The position numbers and the translations under genes are program-made. The notes under the pieces were generated by a model that was not told where the DNA came from, searched no databases, and worked only from the letters and a program-made list of their open reading frames with translations. Of a stretch of 64,000 nt of DNA, positions 36,819 through 45,768 are shown piece after piece. How positions within the stretch are numbered: position 1 is the stretch's first letter; each line of letters starts with the position of its first letter. The DNA is taken from contig CP011806.1 of NCBI GenBank assembly GCA_001664505.1, positions 4,780,494 through 4,844,493 on the forward strand, written 5' to 3'. Source of the stretch: Acidobacteria bacterium Mor1 (GTDB taxonomy: Bacteria; Acidobacteriota; Polarisedimenticolia; Polarisedimenticolales; Polarisedimenticolaceae).

Positions 36819-39800
36819 TCCACTACTGGCGGATCCACCTGGCGGTGGCCCTGGGAGCCGCGGTCGCCACCGCGGTGCTGGCCGGTGCGCTCCTTGTCGG
36901 GGATTCGACCAAGGAGAGCCTCAAGGCGCTGACCCTGGAGCGGCTGGGCAAGATCCATCACGCCCTGGTCGGTGAGAGCACCTTCCGGGTCGAGCTCGCC
37001 GACGAACTGGCCGAGGGGGGCTCGCTGGCCACGGCGCCGGTGATGCTGCTCAACGGTGCGCTGACTCAGCCCGACCGGGGGAGCCGCGCCTCCAAGGTCT
37101 CGATCCAGGGCATCGACGAACGCTTCGGCGCCTTCTTCGATGCGGAGCTCGACCTTTCCCGCCGTAGCGGCCAGATCTATCCGTCGGCGATCGTCAACGA
37201 GTCCCTGCGCCGTGAACTGGGCGCAGAGATCGGCGACGCGCTGCTCCTGAGCTTCGGCCGCTACAGCAACGTGCCCCGGGAAACCCTGATGGGAGAGAAG
37301 GACCCCGACGAGGTCCTGAGCCGTTTGCGTCTGACCCTGGTTGACGTGGTCCCCGACGAGGGAGTCGGCCGCTTCGGGCTGGCGCCGCACCAGCAGAGCC
37401 CGTTCAACGTGTTCCTCGAGATCGGTCAGCTCCAGCGTCGCCTGGAACGCCGGGGAGAGGCCAACGCGGTGCTGCTGGGTCAGAGCGAGGCCAGCCTGGA
37501 GCCGTTGCTCCAGGCCCACATGAGCCTGGCGGATCTGGGGCTCGAGGTCGACGGCATCGACAGCGGCGAGCTTCAGCTCGAGAGCCGCTCGTTCCTCTTG
37601 CGCGATGATCTGGATGAGCGGATCCGGCGGCTGGCCGGCGACCTGGGCGCACCGGTCCTGGGCGTTTCGAGCTACCTGGCCAACGGTTTCGAGTTCGGCG
37701 AAAAGGAAACACCCTACTCGGGAATCGTGGGGTTCGACCGCGAGAGCGAAGGCGCTCCGTGGCCGCGCCTGGAGGATGGCCGGCCTGCGCCGGACCTGGC
37801 CGCGGACGGCGTGCTGCTCAATCGCTGGGCCGCCGACGACCTGGGGGTCACTCCGGGCGACTCGATCGTGCTGCGCTACTTCGAGGTCGGCGCCCGGGAA
37901 GAGCTGCGGGAGCGGGAGACGACCCTGACCGTCGAGGGGGTCCTGCCGATGGAGGGGCTCGGCGCTGACCCGCTGCTGACGCCGGACTATCCCGGCATTC
38001 AGGACTCCGACGACATGGCCGCCTGGGATCCTCCCTTCCCGGTGGAGCTGGACAAGATTCGCGACAAGGATGAGGACTACTGGGACGACTATCGCGCCGC
38101 TCCCAAGGCCTTCATCCGCGGAGATACCGCCAGGGAACTCTGGGCCTCTCGCTTCGGCAGCACCACGGCGTTGCGCATCGGCCCGATCCCGGGCAAGAGC
38201 CTGGACGAGACCCGGGAGGCGTTGGTCGTCGCGCTACGCAACGAGCTGTCTCCCGAAACCCTCGGCTTCCGCCTGCTGAACGTGCGGGACGAAGGGCTGT
38301 CGGCCTCCGGCGGGGCCACCGACTTCGGCCAGCTGTTCCTCGCCTTCAGCTTCTTCCTGATCATCTCGGCGTCGCTGCTGGTGGCGCTGATGTTTTCCCT
38401 GGGGGTCGAACAGCGCGCCGGCCAGCTCGGCGTGCGCCTGGCCACCGGCTTCACCCGGCGTTCGATCACCCGGTCGCTGCTGGCCGAGGGTTTCATCGTC
38501 GCCTGCATCGGGGCGCTCTTGGGCCTGGCCGGGGGCGTGGCCTACGCCGCCGGGTTGATGGCGGCGCTGCGCACCCTCTGGGTCGGAGCCGTGGGATCCT
38601 CCCGGCTCTACCTCCACGTGTTTCCCCAGAGCCTCGCCATCGGTTGGTTCATCGCCGTGCTGGTGGTGTTGCTCTCGATCTACCTGGCGGTCCGCAGGCT
38701 GCGCCGCATCGCCACGCCGTCGCTTCTGGCCGGCAACGTGCGGCCCCGCTACGCCGTTCGCAAGGGCAAGCTTGCGCCGCTGCTGGCGCTTGGGGGAGCG
38801 GTCGGCGGCCTCGGCCTGCTCGCCCTGGGGTTGAGCCAGGGCGCCTCGGCATCGCCGGGAATCAGCTTCGGTAGCGGAGCGCTGCTGCTGATCGCGGGGC
38901 TCGCGATCTTTGCGCTCTGGTGCCGCGGTTCCGGCGGTCGCCGGGTCGGGGGCCCCGGGGCCTGGCTCGGTATCGCCGCCCGCAACAGCTCCTGGAACCC
39001 GGGGCGCAGCATGCTCAGTGTCGCCCTGGTCGCCTCGGCCTGCTTCGTCATCGTGACCGTCGCCGCCGTGCGCCACGAGCCCGGTGAGGAACTTCAGGCC
39101 AGAGACTCGGGCGCCGGCGGCTTCGCCCTGATCGCCGAGTCCGACGTGCCGGTGCTCCAGGACCTCAATCGCGCCGAAGACCGGACCGATCTGGGCTTCG
39201 ATACCGACGACGTGGCCGCCCTGGAGGGCGCGACCGTCTACCCGCTGCGGCTGCTCCCCGGCGAGGATGCCAGCTGCCTCAACCTGTATCAGCCGGAAAA
39301 GCCCAAGGTGCTGGGCGCCACCCGGGCGTTGATCGAACGGGGCGGCTTCGGTTTCAAGGCCACGGCGGATCTTCCCGACGGCGCGGACAACCCCTGGGAG
39401 CTGTTGCAGCAGGAGTTCGAGCCGGGGGTGATCCCCGCCTTCGCCGACGCCAACTCCGCCCAGTGGATCCTCAAGGTGGGGCTCGGGGATGACATCGAGC
39501 TCCAGGACGAACTCGGCGGTACGGTCAAGCTGCGGCTGGTCGGCACCTTCGAGCGCAGCATCCTGCAAAGCGAGATGATCGTCGGCGAGGAGGCCTTCCT
39601 CGAGCACTTCCCCAGCCGTGAGGGCTACAGGGCGTTCCTCATCGACGCTCCGTTCGAACGCACTGACGAGGTCGGCCGGGCCCTGGAGAGCCGGCTGGCC
39701 GAGTTCGGTTTCGACAGCACGCCGACGCCCGAGAAGATGGCGGAGTTCCTGCTGGTCGAGAACACGTACCTGTCGACCTTCCAGCTGCTCGGGGGGCTCG

Positions 39801-40141
39801 GGCTGCTGCTGGGTACCATCGGTCTGGCGATCATCCTGGTGCGCAACCTGATCGAGCGCCGCGGCGAGCTCGCCACCCTGCGCGCCTTCGGTTTCCGCCG
39901 CAGCTCCCTCGGGTGGTTGGTGCTGCTGGAGAACGTGTTCCTGCTGGCGGTCGGTATGGTGATCGGGAGCGGGTCGGCGCTCCTGGGCGTGGCGCCGCGG
40001 TTGGCGGAGATTCACGCCGACTGGAGCTCGCTGTTCATCACCTTGCTCGCGATCTTCCTCGTCGGCATGCTTGCCAGTGTCGTCGCCGTCGCCGGCGCGT
40101 TGCGCATTCCGTTGCTGCCCGCGCTCAAGGCCGAGGGTTAG
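36803..40141 (+). CDS. Large FtsX-family ABC permease (MacB/LolCE-like)
   Basis: 1112 aa, GTG start overlapping the ATPase gene. An N-terminal helix (~12-35) is followed by a ~480-residue extracytoplasmic domain. A group of helices at ~510-640 carries an FtsX domain ('LFLAFSFFLIISASLLVALMFSLGVEQRAGQLGVRLATGF'-like, 38338-38460). A second helical block at ~655-705, another large soluble domain, and a C-terminal FtsX domain ('GELATLRAFGFRRSSLGWLVLLENVFLLAVG') complete it. Two FtsX modules in one chain mean a single copy could form the whole transmembrane part. Expected to drive periplasmic movements for export of a lipid, glycolipid or lipoprotein. It is the last gene of the 20.8-40.1 kb block. 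Confidence 0.88.
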   Translation: MLRSLIHYWRIHLAVALGAAVATAVLAGALLVGDSTKESLKALTLERLGKIHHALVGESTFRVELADELAEGGSLATAPVMLLNGALTQPDRGSRASKVSIQGIDERFGAFFDAELDLSRRSGQIYPSAIVNESLRRELGAEIGDALLLSFGRYSNVPRETLMGEKDPDEVLSRLRLTLVDVVPDEGVGRFGLAPHQQSPFNVFLEIGQLQRRLERRGEANAVLLGQSEASLEPLLQAHMSLADLGLEVDGIDSGELQLESRSFLLRDDLDERIRRLAGDLGAPVLGVSSYLANGFEFGEKETPYSGIVGFDRESEGAPWPRLEDGRPAPDLAADGVLLNRWAADDLGVTPGDSIVLRYFEVGAREELRERETTLTVEGVLPMEGLGADPLLTPDYPGIQDSDDMAAWDPPFPVELDKIRDKDEDYWDDYRAAPKAFIRGDTARELWASRFGSTTALRIGPIPGKSLDETREALVVALRNELSPETLGFRLLNVRDEGLSASGGATDFGQLFLAFSFFLIISASLLVALMFSLGVEQRAGQLGVRLATGFTRRSITRSLLAEGFIVACIGALLGLAGGVAYAAGLMAALRTLWVGAVGSSRLYLHVFPQSLAIGWFIAVLVVLLSIYLAVRRLRRIATPSLLAGNVRPRYAVRKGKLAPLLALGGAVGGLGLLALGLSQGASASPGISFGSGALLLIAGLAIFALWCRGSGGRRVGGPGAWLGIAARNSSWNPGRSMLSVALVASACFVIVTVAAVRHEPGEELQARDSGAGGFALIAESDVPVLQDLNRAEDRTDLGFDTDDVAALEGATVYPLRLLPGEDASCLNLYQPEKPKVLGATRALIERGGFGFKATADLPDGADNPWELLQQEFEPGVIPAFADANSAQWILKVGLGDDIELQDELGGTVKLRLVGTFERSILQSEMIVGEEAFLEHFPSREGYRAFLIDAPFERTDEVGRALESRLAEFGFDSTPTPEKMAEFLLVENTYLSTFQLLGGLGLLLGTIGLAIILVRNLIERRGELATLRAFGFRRSSLGWLVLLENVFLLAVGMVIGSGSALLGVAPRLAEIHADWSSLFITLLAIFLVGMLASVVAVAGALRIPLLPALKAEG

Positions 40142-40512
40142 GCAGCAGGTTTTGTAAACGTGCCGGTTCGATAGAGCTGCGCAGAGACGCCGTTTACAAA
40201 CGGTTACATCGTTTACACGGCCTCTTCCGCTGGCGGCCCCGATTCGGGGCCGATCCAAGAAAAAAGTTTCGAGCATCTCGTTGGATCGCATCCCGATTCA
40301 AAACACCGAAGCGCGTTCGGTGCGATGAATCGGCGTGCCATCAGGCGCCTTCCTCGCGTTCAGAACGATTCACTTTTCCGTGCGGTCCCTGTGCCGCGGA
40401 CTTGCGCGCTCACGGCGTTTTTGGATGTCGATGAACCCCTGGCGACCCCCCGATTCCCGGCTCATGGTTACGGCGTACGGGAATGCAGTTGAGGGGCGCA
40501 GGAGGTTACGTC
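40142..40512 (+). other. Intergenic control region upstream of the Oar-like TonB receptor
   Basis: About 370 nt without a gene. It holds the TTTACA array described separately, a 7-bp hairpin (cggcccc 40234-40240 with ggggccg 40246-40252) followed by agaaaaaag, and AT-richer DNA up to the ribosome site. The hairpin lacks a T-tract in either direction. A long leader is likely for the receptor gene. Confidence 0.45.
40151..40217 (+). promoter_or_regulatory. GTTTACA element cluster (inverted pair plus 10-bp-spaced direct repeats)
   Basis: TTTGTAAACG at 40151-40160 is the exact reverse complement of CGTTTACAAA at 40191-40200. From 40193 the hexamers TTTACA, GTTACA (40203) and TTTACA (40212) follow at 10 and 9-bp steps. 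The same TTTACA hexamer with 10-bp phasing is found upstream of 20779. A dimeric or tandem response-regulator operator is the simplest reading. Confidence 0.5.
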
Positions 40513-43500
40513 ATGAGACTCGCACGTCTCTTCATCATCGGCCTGATCGCCGTGGCGCTGTTGGCGCCTCCAGCGTTGGCCCAGGGCGCGGGCAACATCC
40601 GCGTCTTCGGTAAGGTCATCTCGGCCAAGGACAAGGGTCCTCTGCCGGGTGTGACCATCGTGTTCGAATCCGCATCGCTCCAGGGTGTGCGCAGCACGCT
40701 CTCCGGAAAGAACGGCGAGTACACCTCGCCGCCGCTGCCGGCAGGGGAGTACGACATCACCTTCCGCATGGACGGTCACCAGGCGGTGACTCAGAAGGTG
40801 CGGCTCAGCGCCGGCCAGACCCGCGAGGTCGACGCCACGCTGACCGAGTCCTACCAGGAAACCGTGGTCGTCACCGGCGATGCCACCCAGGTCATCTCCG
40901 AAGGGACCCAGTCGGCCCAGACGATCACCTACGACACCCTGGAACAGCTGCCGGTCAACCGCACGTTCCAGAACGCGGTGCTCCTGACCCCCGGCGCCCA
41001 CAACACCGGCCCTCAGCGTGAGGGTGGCCGCCTGCGCAACCAGGACGACAGCATCTCGATCTCCGGCTCCCAGAGCTGGGACAATCTGTTGACCATGGAC
41101 GGCGTGGTGCTCAACGAGAACATCCGCGGCCAGGCCTTCGATCTGTTCATCGAAGACGCGATCCAGGAAACCACCACCCAGAACAGCGGCGTTTCCGCCG
41201 AGTTCGGCCGCTTCACCGGCGGCGTCGTCACGGCGATCAGTCGCTCCGGCGGCAACGAGTTCAGCGGGAGCTTCCGGGTCAGCATGGACAATGAGGACTG
41301 GGCGGCTCGCACGGCGCTGACCGACACCCGCATCGACAGCCAGAACGAGACCTTCGAGGCGACCGTCGGCGGTCGGATCATCCGCGACCGCCTGTGGTTC
41401 TTCGTTGCCGGCCGCAACCGCGAGACCGAGGCCACCGCGCAGACCGCCTTGACCGGTATCGGTTTCGTGCAGCCCCGGGAGCAGGACCGCCTCCAGGGCA
41501 AGCTGACCGCATCCTTGACCTCGAGCCACCAGGTTCAGCTGACCGGCATGGAGATCGACGATCTCCAGGGCAACTCGGCCCACGGCGGTTTGACCCAGTT
41601 CGCGCTCTTGCCCGATGACGGCACGCTGAACGACCGGGAGACGCCCCAGGAGCTGCTGAGCGCCCAGTACACCGGCATCCTCAGCACCAACTTCTTCCTC
41701 GAGGCTCAGTACACCGAGCGCAACTTCACCTTCATCGGTAGCGGCGGTCTGGACCAGGCGCTGGACACCGGCACCCCGGTGTTCGATCTGGCCAGCGGCG
41801 TGGTCTACAACGAATCGCTGTTCTGCGGTTCCTGTGAGGACGAAGAGCGCAACAACGAGCAGTCCCGGATCAAGGGCTCCTACTTCCTCAACACCGAGAA
41901 CGCCGGTAGCCACGACTTCACCTTCGGCTACGAGACGTTCACCGACATCACCAACTCCAACAACCACCAGTCGCCCAACGATCTGATGGTCTGGCAGCGC
42001 TCCCCCTCGACGGGTCCGGGCGGCGGTTCGATCGCCGGTGCCACCAGCATCGACGACGTGTTCCCGGACATTCAGCCGGGACTGACCACCTTTGTCTGGC
42101 TGCCGATCATCAACCCCTCCCAGGGCACCGATTTCGGCACCGACTCGTTCTTCATCAACGATCGCTGGCGCCTGGACGACAACTGGTCGTTCAACATCGG
42201 CCTGCGCTACGACGAGACCGAGTCGGTCAACTCCCTGGGCCTCGAAGTCGCCAGCGGCGACGCCCTCAGCCCGCGCCTCGGCGTCGAGTACGAAGTCGGC
42301 CCCGACAGCCCCTGGTCGTTCCACGCCAGCTTCGCCCAGTACGTCGGCCTGGCCGGCAACTCGGTGTTCGATAACTCTTCCTCGGCGGGCAACGCCGCCC
42401 AGGTCGAGTTCAACTTCACCGAGAACACCCCGATCACCAACCTGACCGCACCCAACGTCATGCAGCCGATGCTGGACGCGGCGCTTGCCGGTTGCCCCGG
42501 ACTGCCGAGTGACTTCTGGCTCGATGCCCAGAACATCTTCTTCATCCAGGACAACTGCCTGAGCAACACCCGCAACGGTCAGAACGTGATCGCGGTGTTC
42601 GATATCCCCGGTTCGACCACCCAGATCGCTCCCGATCTGACCGCGGTCAACGCCGATGAGATCTCCATCGGCTTCAACTACCTGATCGGCCAGCGCGGCA
42701 CCCTGCGGGTCGACTACGTCAACCGTCAGTTCGGCGACTTCTTCTTCGAGCGCCGCGACCTGACCACCATCGATCCGACCGCGGCCTTCGACCGTGGCGT
42801 GATCGAGAACAACGACTCGCTGCTTTCCCGCGAGTACGACGGCCTGCACGCGTTCTTCAACCTGGGTCTGCTTGAAGACCGTCGACTGCGGGTCGGCGGC
42901 AACCTGACCTGGTCCCATGCTCGCGGCAACTTCGACGGTGAAACCTCGGGCTCCGGCCCGGTGACGCCGACGATCGGCGAGTACCCCGAACTTCAGGACA
43001 TCGCCTGGAGCGCCCCCACGGGCGACCTGCAGATCGATCAGCGTATTTCCGCCCGTGCCTGGGCGATCTACGACGTGATCCGCAGCCCCAGCCACAACCT
43101 GACGGTCTCGTGGCTCGAGAACTACTTCTCCGGTCTGCCCTACGAGGCGATCGCCCAGGTCTCCACCGCGGGCTTCGTCGCCAACCCGGGCTACAACACG
43201 CCGGACTTCACCCATCCGTACTTCTTCAGCGGACGGGGCGCGTTCCGCACCGATGACATCCACCGGTCGGATATCGCCATCAACTACTCGTATCTCTTCC
43301 GGGATTTCGAGTTCTTCATCCAGCCCGAGCTGATCAACGTCTTCAAGGAAGAAGGCGCGGTCAACGTCGACACCACCGTGTCGGCCAGCGGCACGTTCAA
43401 CCCCTTCACCGACACGCCGGTGCAGGGTACCGACTTCACCCTCGGACCGAACTTCGGGCAGCCGCTCGAAGAGGGGGATCTGCAGGCTCCTCGCGAGTTC

Positions 43501-43533
43501 CAGATTTCCTTCGGGTTCCGGGCGAACTTCTAG
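40513..43533 (+). CDS. Oar-like TonB-dependent receptor with carboxypeptidase regulatory-like domain
   Basis: 1006 aa from ATG 40513, chosen for the perfect AGGAGG seven nucleotides upstream and the signal peptide that follows ('LIAVALLAPPALA-QG'). Residues ~28-115 are a carboxypeptidase regulatory-like (transthyretin-like) domain ('IRVFGKVISAKDKGPLPGVTI', 'NGEYTSPPLPAGEYDITF'). A plug domain follows ('ITYDTLEQLPVNRTF', 'SISGSQSWDNLLTMDG'), then a long beta-barrel ending 'PREFQISFGFRANF' with a C-terminal phenylalanine, the outer membrane assembly signal. This architecture is strongly expanded in Acidobacteriota and is used for large-molecule uptake or protein secretion. It is monocistronic, with a terminator after it. 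Confidence 0.92.
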   Translation: MRLARLFIIGLIAVALLAPPALAQGAGNIRVFGKVISAKDKGPLPGVTIVFESASLQGVRSTLSGKNGEYTSPPLPAGEYDITFRMDGHQAVTQKVRLSAGQTREVDATLTESYQETVVVTGDATQVISEGTQSAQTITYDTLEQLPVNRTFQNAVLLTPGAHNTGPQREGGRLRNQDDSISISGSQSWDNLLTMDGVVLNENIRGQAFDLFIEDAIQETTTQNSGVSAEFGRFTGGVVTAISRSGGNEFSGSFRVSMDNEDWAARTALTDTRIDSQNETFEATVGGRIIRDRLWFFVAGRNRETEATAQTALTGIGFVQPREQDRLQGKLTASLTSSHQVQLTGMEIDDLQGNSAHGGLTQFALLPDDGTLNDRETPQELLSAQYTGILSTNFFLEAQYTERNFTFIGSGGLDQALDTGTPVFDLASGVVYNESLFCGSCEDEERNNEQSRIKGSYFLNTENAGSHDFTFGYETFTDITNSNNHQSPNDLMVWQRSPSTGPGGGSIAGATSIDDVFPDIQPGLTTFVWLPIINPSQGTDFGTDSFFINDRWRLDDNWSFNIGLRYDETESVNSLGLEVASGDALSPRLGVEYEVGPDSPWSFHASFAQYVGLAGNSVFDNSSSAGNAAQVEFNFTENTPITNLTAPNVMQPMLDAALAGCPGLPSDFWLDAQNIFFIQDNCLSNTRNGQNVIAVFDIPGSTTQIAPDLTAVNADEISIGFNYLIGQRGTLRVDYVNRQFGDFFFERRDLTTIDPTAAFDRGVIENNDSLLSREYDGLHAFFNLGLLEDRRLRVGGNLTWSHARGNFDGETSGSGPVTPTIGEYPELQDIAWSAPTGDLQIDQRISARAWAIYDVIRSPSHNLTVSWLENYFSGLPYEAIAQVSTAGFVANPGYNTPDFTHPYFFSGRGAFRTDDIHRSDIAINYSYLFRDFEFFIQPELINVFKEEGAVNVDTTVSASGTFNPFTDTPVQGTDFTLGPNFGQPLEEGDLQAPREFQISFGFRANF

Positions 43534-43545
43534 TCACCTTCCCCG

Positions 43546-43579
43546 GGGCGGCGTCTCCTTCTTGGGGGCGCCGCCCTTT
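43546..43579 (+). terminator. Terminator of the Oar-like receptor gene
   Basis: An 8-bp stem (gggcggcg 43546-43553 with cgccgccc 43569-43576) encloses a 15-nt pyrimidine/G loop and is followed by ttt. It begins 13 nt after the receptor stop codon. The short T-tract lowers confidence slightly. Confidence 0.6.
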
Positions 43580-43597
43580 CGCGTGCCTGGTGGAGGC

Positions 43598-43756
43598 GGG
43601 GAGCGATTTCCCGGGGCGCGCCTACCGGCTTCGAGGTGCAGTGTTCGCTGGGCTTGACGGCCTGTGGGCGGCGGGAGCTTCGGGAGAGCCTGCATACGTT
43701 TGCGGGTTGGGGCTGCACCAAGGCGCCGTACGGCGCGCCCCGGGAAATCGCTCCCC
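43598..43756. repeat. 159-bp element with perfect 25-bp inverted terminal repeats
   Basis: Positions 43598-43622 (ggggagcgatttcccgg...) and 43732-43756 are exact reverse complements over 25 bases. The pairing continues imperfectly inward: gaggtgcag near 43632 against ctgcacc near 43713. The inner ~80 nt is GC-rich. Both edges carry ggc outside the repeats (43595-43597 and 43757-43759), a possible 3-bp target duplication that could be chance. No ORF inside. It could be a non-autonomous mobile hairpin (MITE/REP-like) or a structured RNA. Confidence 0.7.
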
Positions 43757-43949
43757 GGCTGACGCCGGGGTCGCTTGGGGCTCTGCGCAAAAGATGGATT
43801 TGCCACTCGTGGGGGAGCCTGGGTGCGCCAGGTTTCCCCTGGGCCTCGGCTCCGATGGTGGGGTCGGGGCCCGTTTGGGTTCGGGCTCCCTTTGAAGCTG
43901 GTTTGCGTGAGGGTAGCGGATGGGGGGGGGCGGCGAGTTGGATTGGTCT

Positions 43950-44639
43950 TTAGGCTGCGGGTGGGGGGAGGGGGGCTACGTAGTAGAGCATGCCGAAGAA
44001 GTGGCAGATGCTGCCGCCCAGGACGAACAGGTGCCAGATGGCGTGGTGGTAGCGGAGTTTGCGGGCGGCGTAGAAGGCGACGCCGAGGGTGTAGCTGACG
44101 CCGCCGAGGACGAGCCAGAGCAGGAGGCCGGGAGGCAGGATCTCGAGGGCGGGGCGAACGGCGATGACGACCAGCCAGCCCATGGCGACGTAGGTCAGGA
44201 CCGAGAGTTTCTTGAGCTTCCCGGCGAGGAAGACCTTGAGCACGATGCCGGTGACGGCCAGCCCCCAGATCAGCCCGAACAGGGTCCAGCCCCAGCCGCC
44301 CCGCAGCGGCCCCAGAACCACAGGCGTGTAGGTGCCGGCGATCAGCAGGTAGATCGCCGAGTGGTCCATGGTCTTGAAGAAGCGCTTGATCCGCGGGTTC
44401 TGGAAGCTGTGGTAGAGGGTCGAGGCCAGGTAGAGCAGTATCAGGGTCGCCCCGTAGATGCTCATGCCGGTGACCCGCCAGCTGTCTCCCCGAGTTGCCG
44501 CGACCGAGACCAGGATCACCAGGGCGGCGGTGGCCAGAGCCGCGCCGATGCCGTGGGTCACGCTGTTGAGCCACTCCTCCCCCAGGGTCTGGCCGTTGGG
44601 GGTCGTGCGGTGCCACCAGTGCTTGCGGGGTTGGGTCAT
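43950..44639 (-). CDS. trhA: PAQR/hemolysin III family membrane protein TrhA
   Basis: 229 aa with seven predicted helices. Conserved features of the bacterial hemolysin III (PAQR, YqfA/TrhA) family are 'EEWLNSVTHGIGA', 'LASTLYHSF', 'KTMDHSAIYLLIAGTYTP' and the C-terminal 'RYHHAIWHLFVLGGSICHFFGML'. The conserved S, D and three H residues form the metal site of PAQR proteins. The protein acts in the inner membrane; family members are linked to membrane energetics and lipid homeostasis. It lies 45 nt downstream of a zinc alcohol dehydrogenase gene on the same strand, but no ribosome site is obvious before its ATG. Confidence 0.93.
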   Translation of the reverse strand: MTQPRKHWWHRTTPNGQTLGEEWLNSVTHGIGAALATAALVILVSVAATRGDSWRVTGMSIYGATLILLYLASTLYHSFQNPRIKRFFKTMDHSAIYLLIAGTYTPVVLGPLRGGWGWTLFGLIWGLAVTGIVLKVFLAGKLKKLSVLTYVAMGWLVVIAVRPALEILPPGLLLWLVLGGVSYTLGVAFYAARKLRYHHAIWHLFVLGGSICHFFGMLYYVAPLPPPAA

Positions 44640-44684
44640 GGCTCAATTGTGGCCGGGTTTCGCCCCGTCGTCGACCCGGCTCGC

Positions 44685-45728
44685 CTATGGCTTCAACAAC
44701 ACCTTAGTGCAGCCTTCGAGCTTCTCGTCGAAGATGCGGTAGGCGTGGACGCCCTCTTCCAGGCTGAGGCGGTGGGAGAAGATGCCGCCGAGGTCGACGC
44801 CGTCGCGGAGCCAGGGGATGACCCGGTCCATGTAGTGGCGGGCGGAGCAGCGGCCGGCGACGTAGGTCAGGTTCTTGTCGTAGGCTTCGCCGGGGGACAG
44901 CGCGAACTGGGGTTCGTTGTGCACGCCGACGGCGGCGATGGTGCCTCCGGGGCGCACCAGGTCGACGGCGCCACGGGTTGCCTGAGGTGTTCCGACCGCC
45001 TCGACGACACCGTCGGCGCCGCGGCCGTGGGTCGCCTGGCGTAGCACCTCGGGAGGCGAGGCCGCGGCGAAGTCCACCGGCTCGGCGCCGAGCTCCCGGG
45101 CTTGCTCCAGGCGCTCGGGCACGGTATCGATGGCGAAGACCCGGGCGGCGCCCAGGCGTACGGCCGAGAAGACCGCCATCAAACCCACCGGGCCGCAGCC
45201 GATCACGGCGATGGTGGCTCCCGGGCCGGCTCCGGCCCTTTCGGCGCCGAAGCAACCGGTGGAGAGCACGTCGCCGGCGAGCAGCGCGGTTTCGACGGGG
45301 ACCCCGTCAGGGAGCCGTTCCAGGGTGCTGTCGGCCATGGGGACGCGGATTGCCTCGGCCTGGCCGCCGTGGAGCCCTTCCCCCTGCTCGACCCAGCCGA
45401 AGAGCTGCCCCCGTTCGCAGCGGGCGGTCAGGCCGCCCCGGCAGTAGAAGCAGTCGCCGCAGCTGGTGGTGAAGGGGGCCAGCACCTGATCGCCGACCCG
45501 GATCCGTTCCACATCCTTGCCGACGGCGACGACCTCGCCGACGAACTCGTGGCCCATGGCGGTGCCGGCGTCGATGCCCGCTTCGTGCCCCCGATAGATG
45601 TGCAGGTCGGAGCCGCAGACGGCGGCGAGGCGAACTTGCACCACGGCGTCGCCGGGGTCGACGATCGCGGCGTCGGCAATCGACTCGCAACCGAGTTGCT
45701 TTACATCCTGAAAAACGAGCGCACGCAT
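44685..45728 (-). CDS. Zinc-dependent medium-chain alcohol dehydrogenase
   Basis: 347 aa. Catalytic zinc region 'AAVCGSDLHIYRGHEAG' and 'GHEFVGEVVAVG'; structural-zinc lobe with four cysteines in 'SCGDCFYCRGGLTARCERG'; NAD(P)-binding 'IAVIGCGPVGLMAVFSAVRLGAARVFAID', where the aspartate at the end of strand 2 favours NAD. Together these define an MDR-type alcohol or polyol dehydrogenase, close to sorbitol/threonine dehydrogenase-like proteins. Substrate unknown. Its ATG at 45728 lies about 40 nt from the start of the divergent patatin-like gene. Confidence 0.9.
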   Translation of the reverse strand: MRALVFQDVKQLGCESIADAAIVDPGDAVVQVRLAAVCGSDLHIYRGHEAGIDAGTAMGHEFVGEVVAVGKDVERIRVGDQVLAPFTTSCGDCFYCRGGLTARCERGQLFGWVEQGEGLHGGQAEAIRVPMADSTLERLPDGVPVETALLAGDVLSTGCFGAERAGAGPGATIAVIGCGPVGLMAVFSAVRLGAARVFAIDTVPERLEQARELGAEPVDFAAASPPEVLRQATHGRGADGVVEAVGTPQATRGAVDLVRPGGTIAAVGVHNEPQFALSPGEAYDKNLTYVAGRCSARHYMDRVIPWLRDGVDLGGIFSHRLSLEEGVHAYRIFDEKLEGCTKVLLKP

Positions 45729-45768
45729 GGTGCCGTGGAGTATAAGGCAACGCCGAAGGGGGAGGGTG

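Larger units (their letters stand above)
43534..43949 (+). other. Intergenic region with terminator and inverted-repeat element
   Basis: No gene is supported. The left part holds a terminator (43546-43579) and a 159-bp element with 25-bp inverted ends (43598-43756). The right part (43757-43949) is G-rich and low in complexity, including a run of nine or more G near 43921, with no clear signal. Confidence 0.6.
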
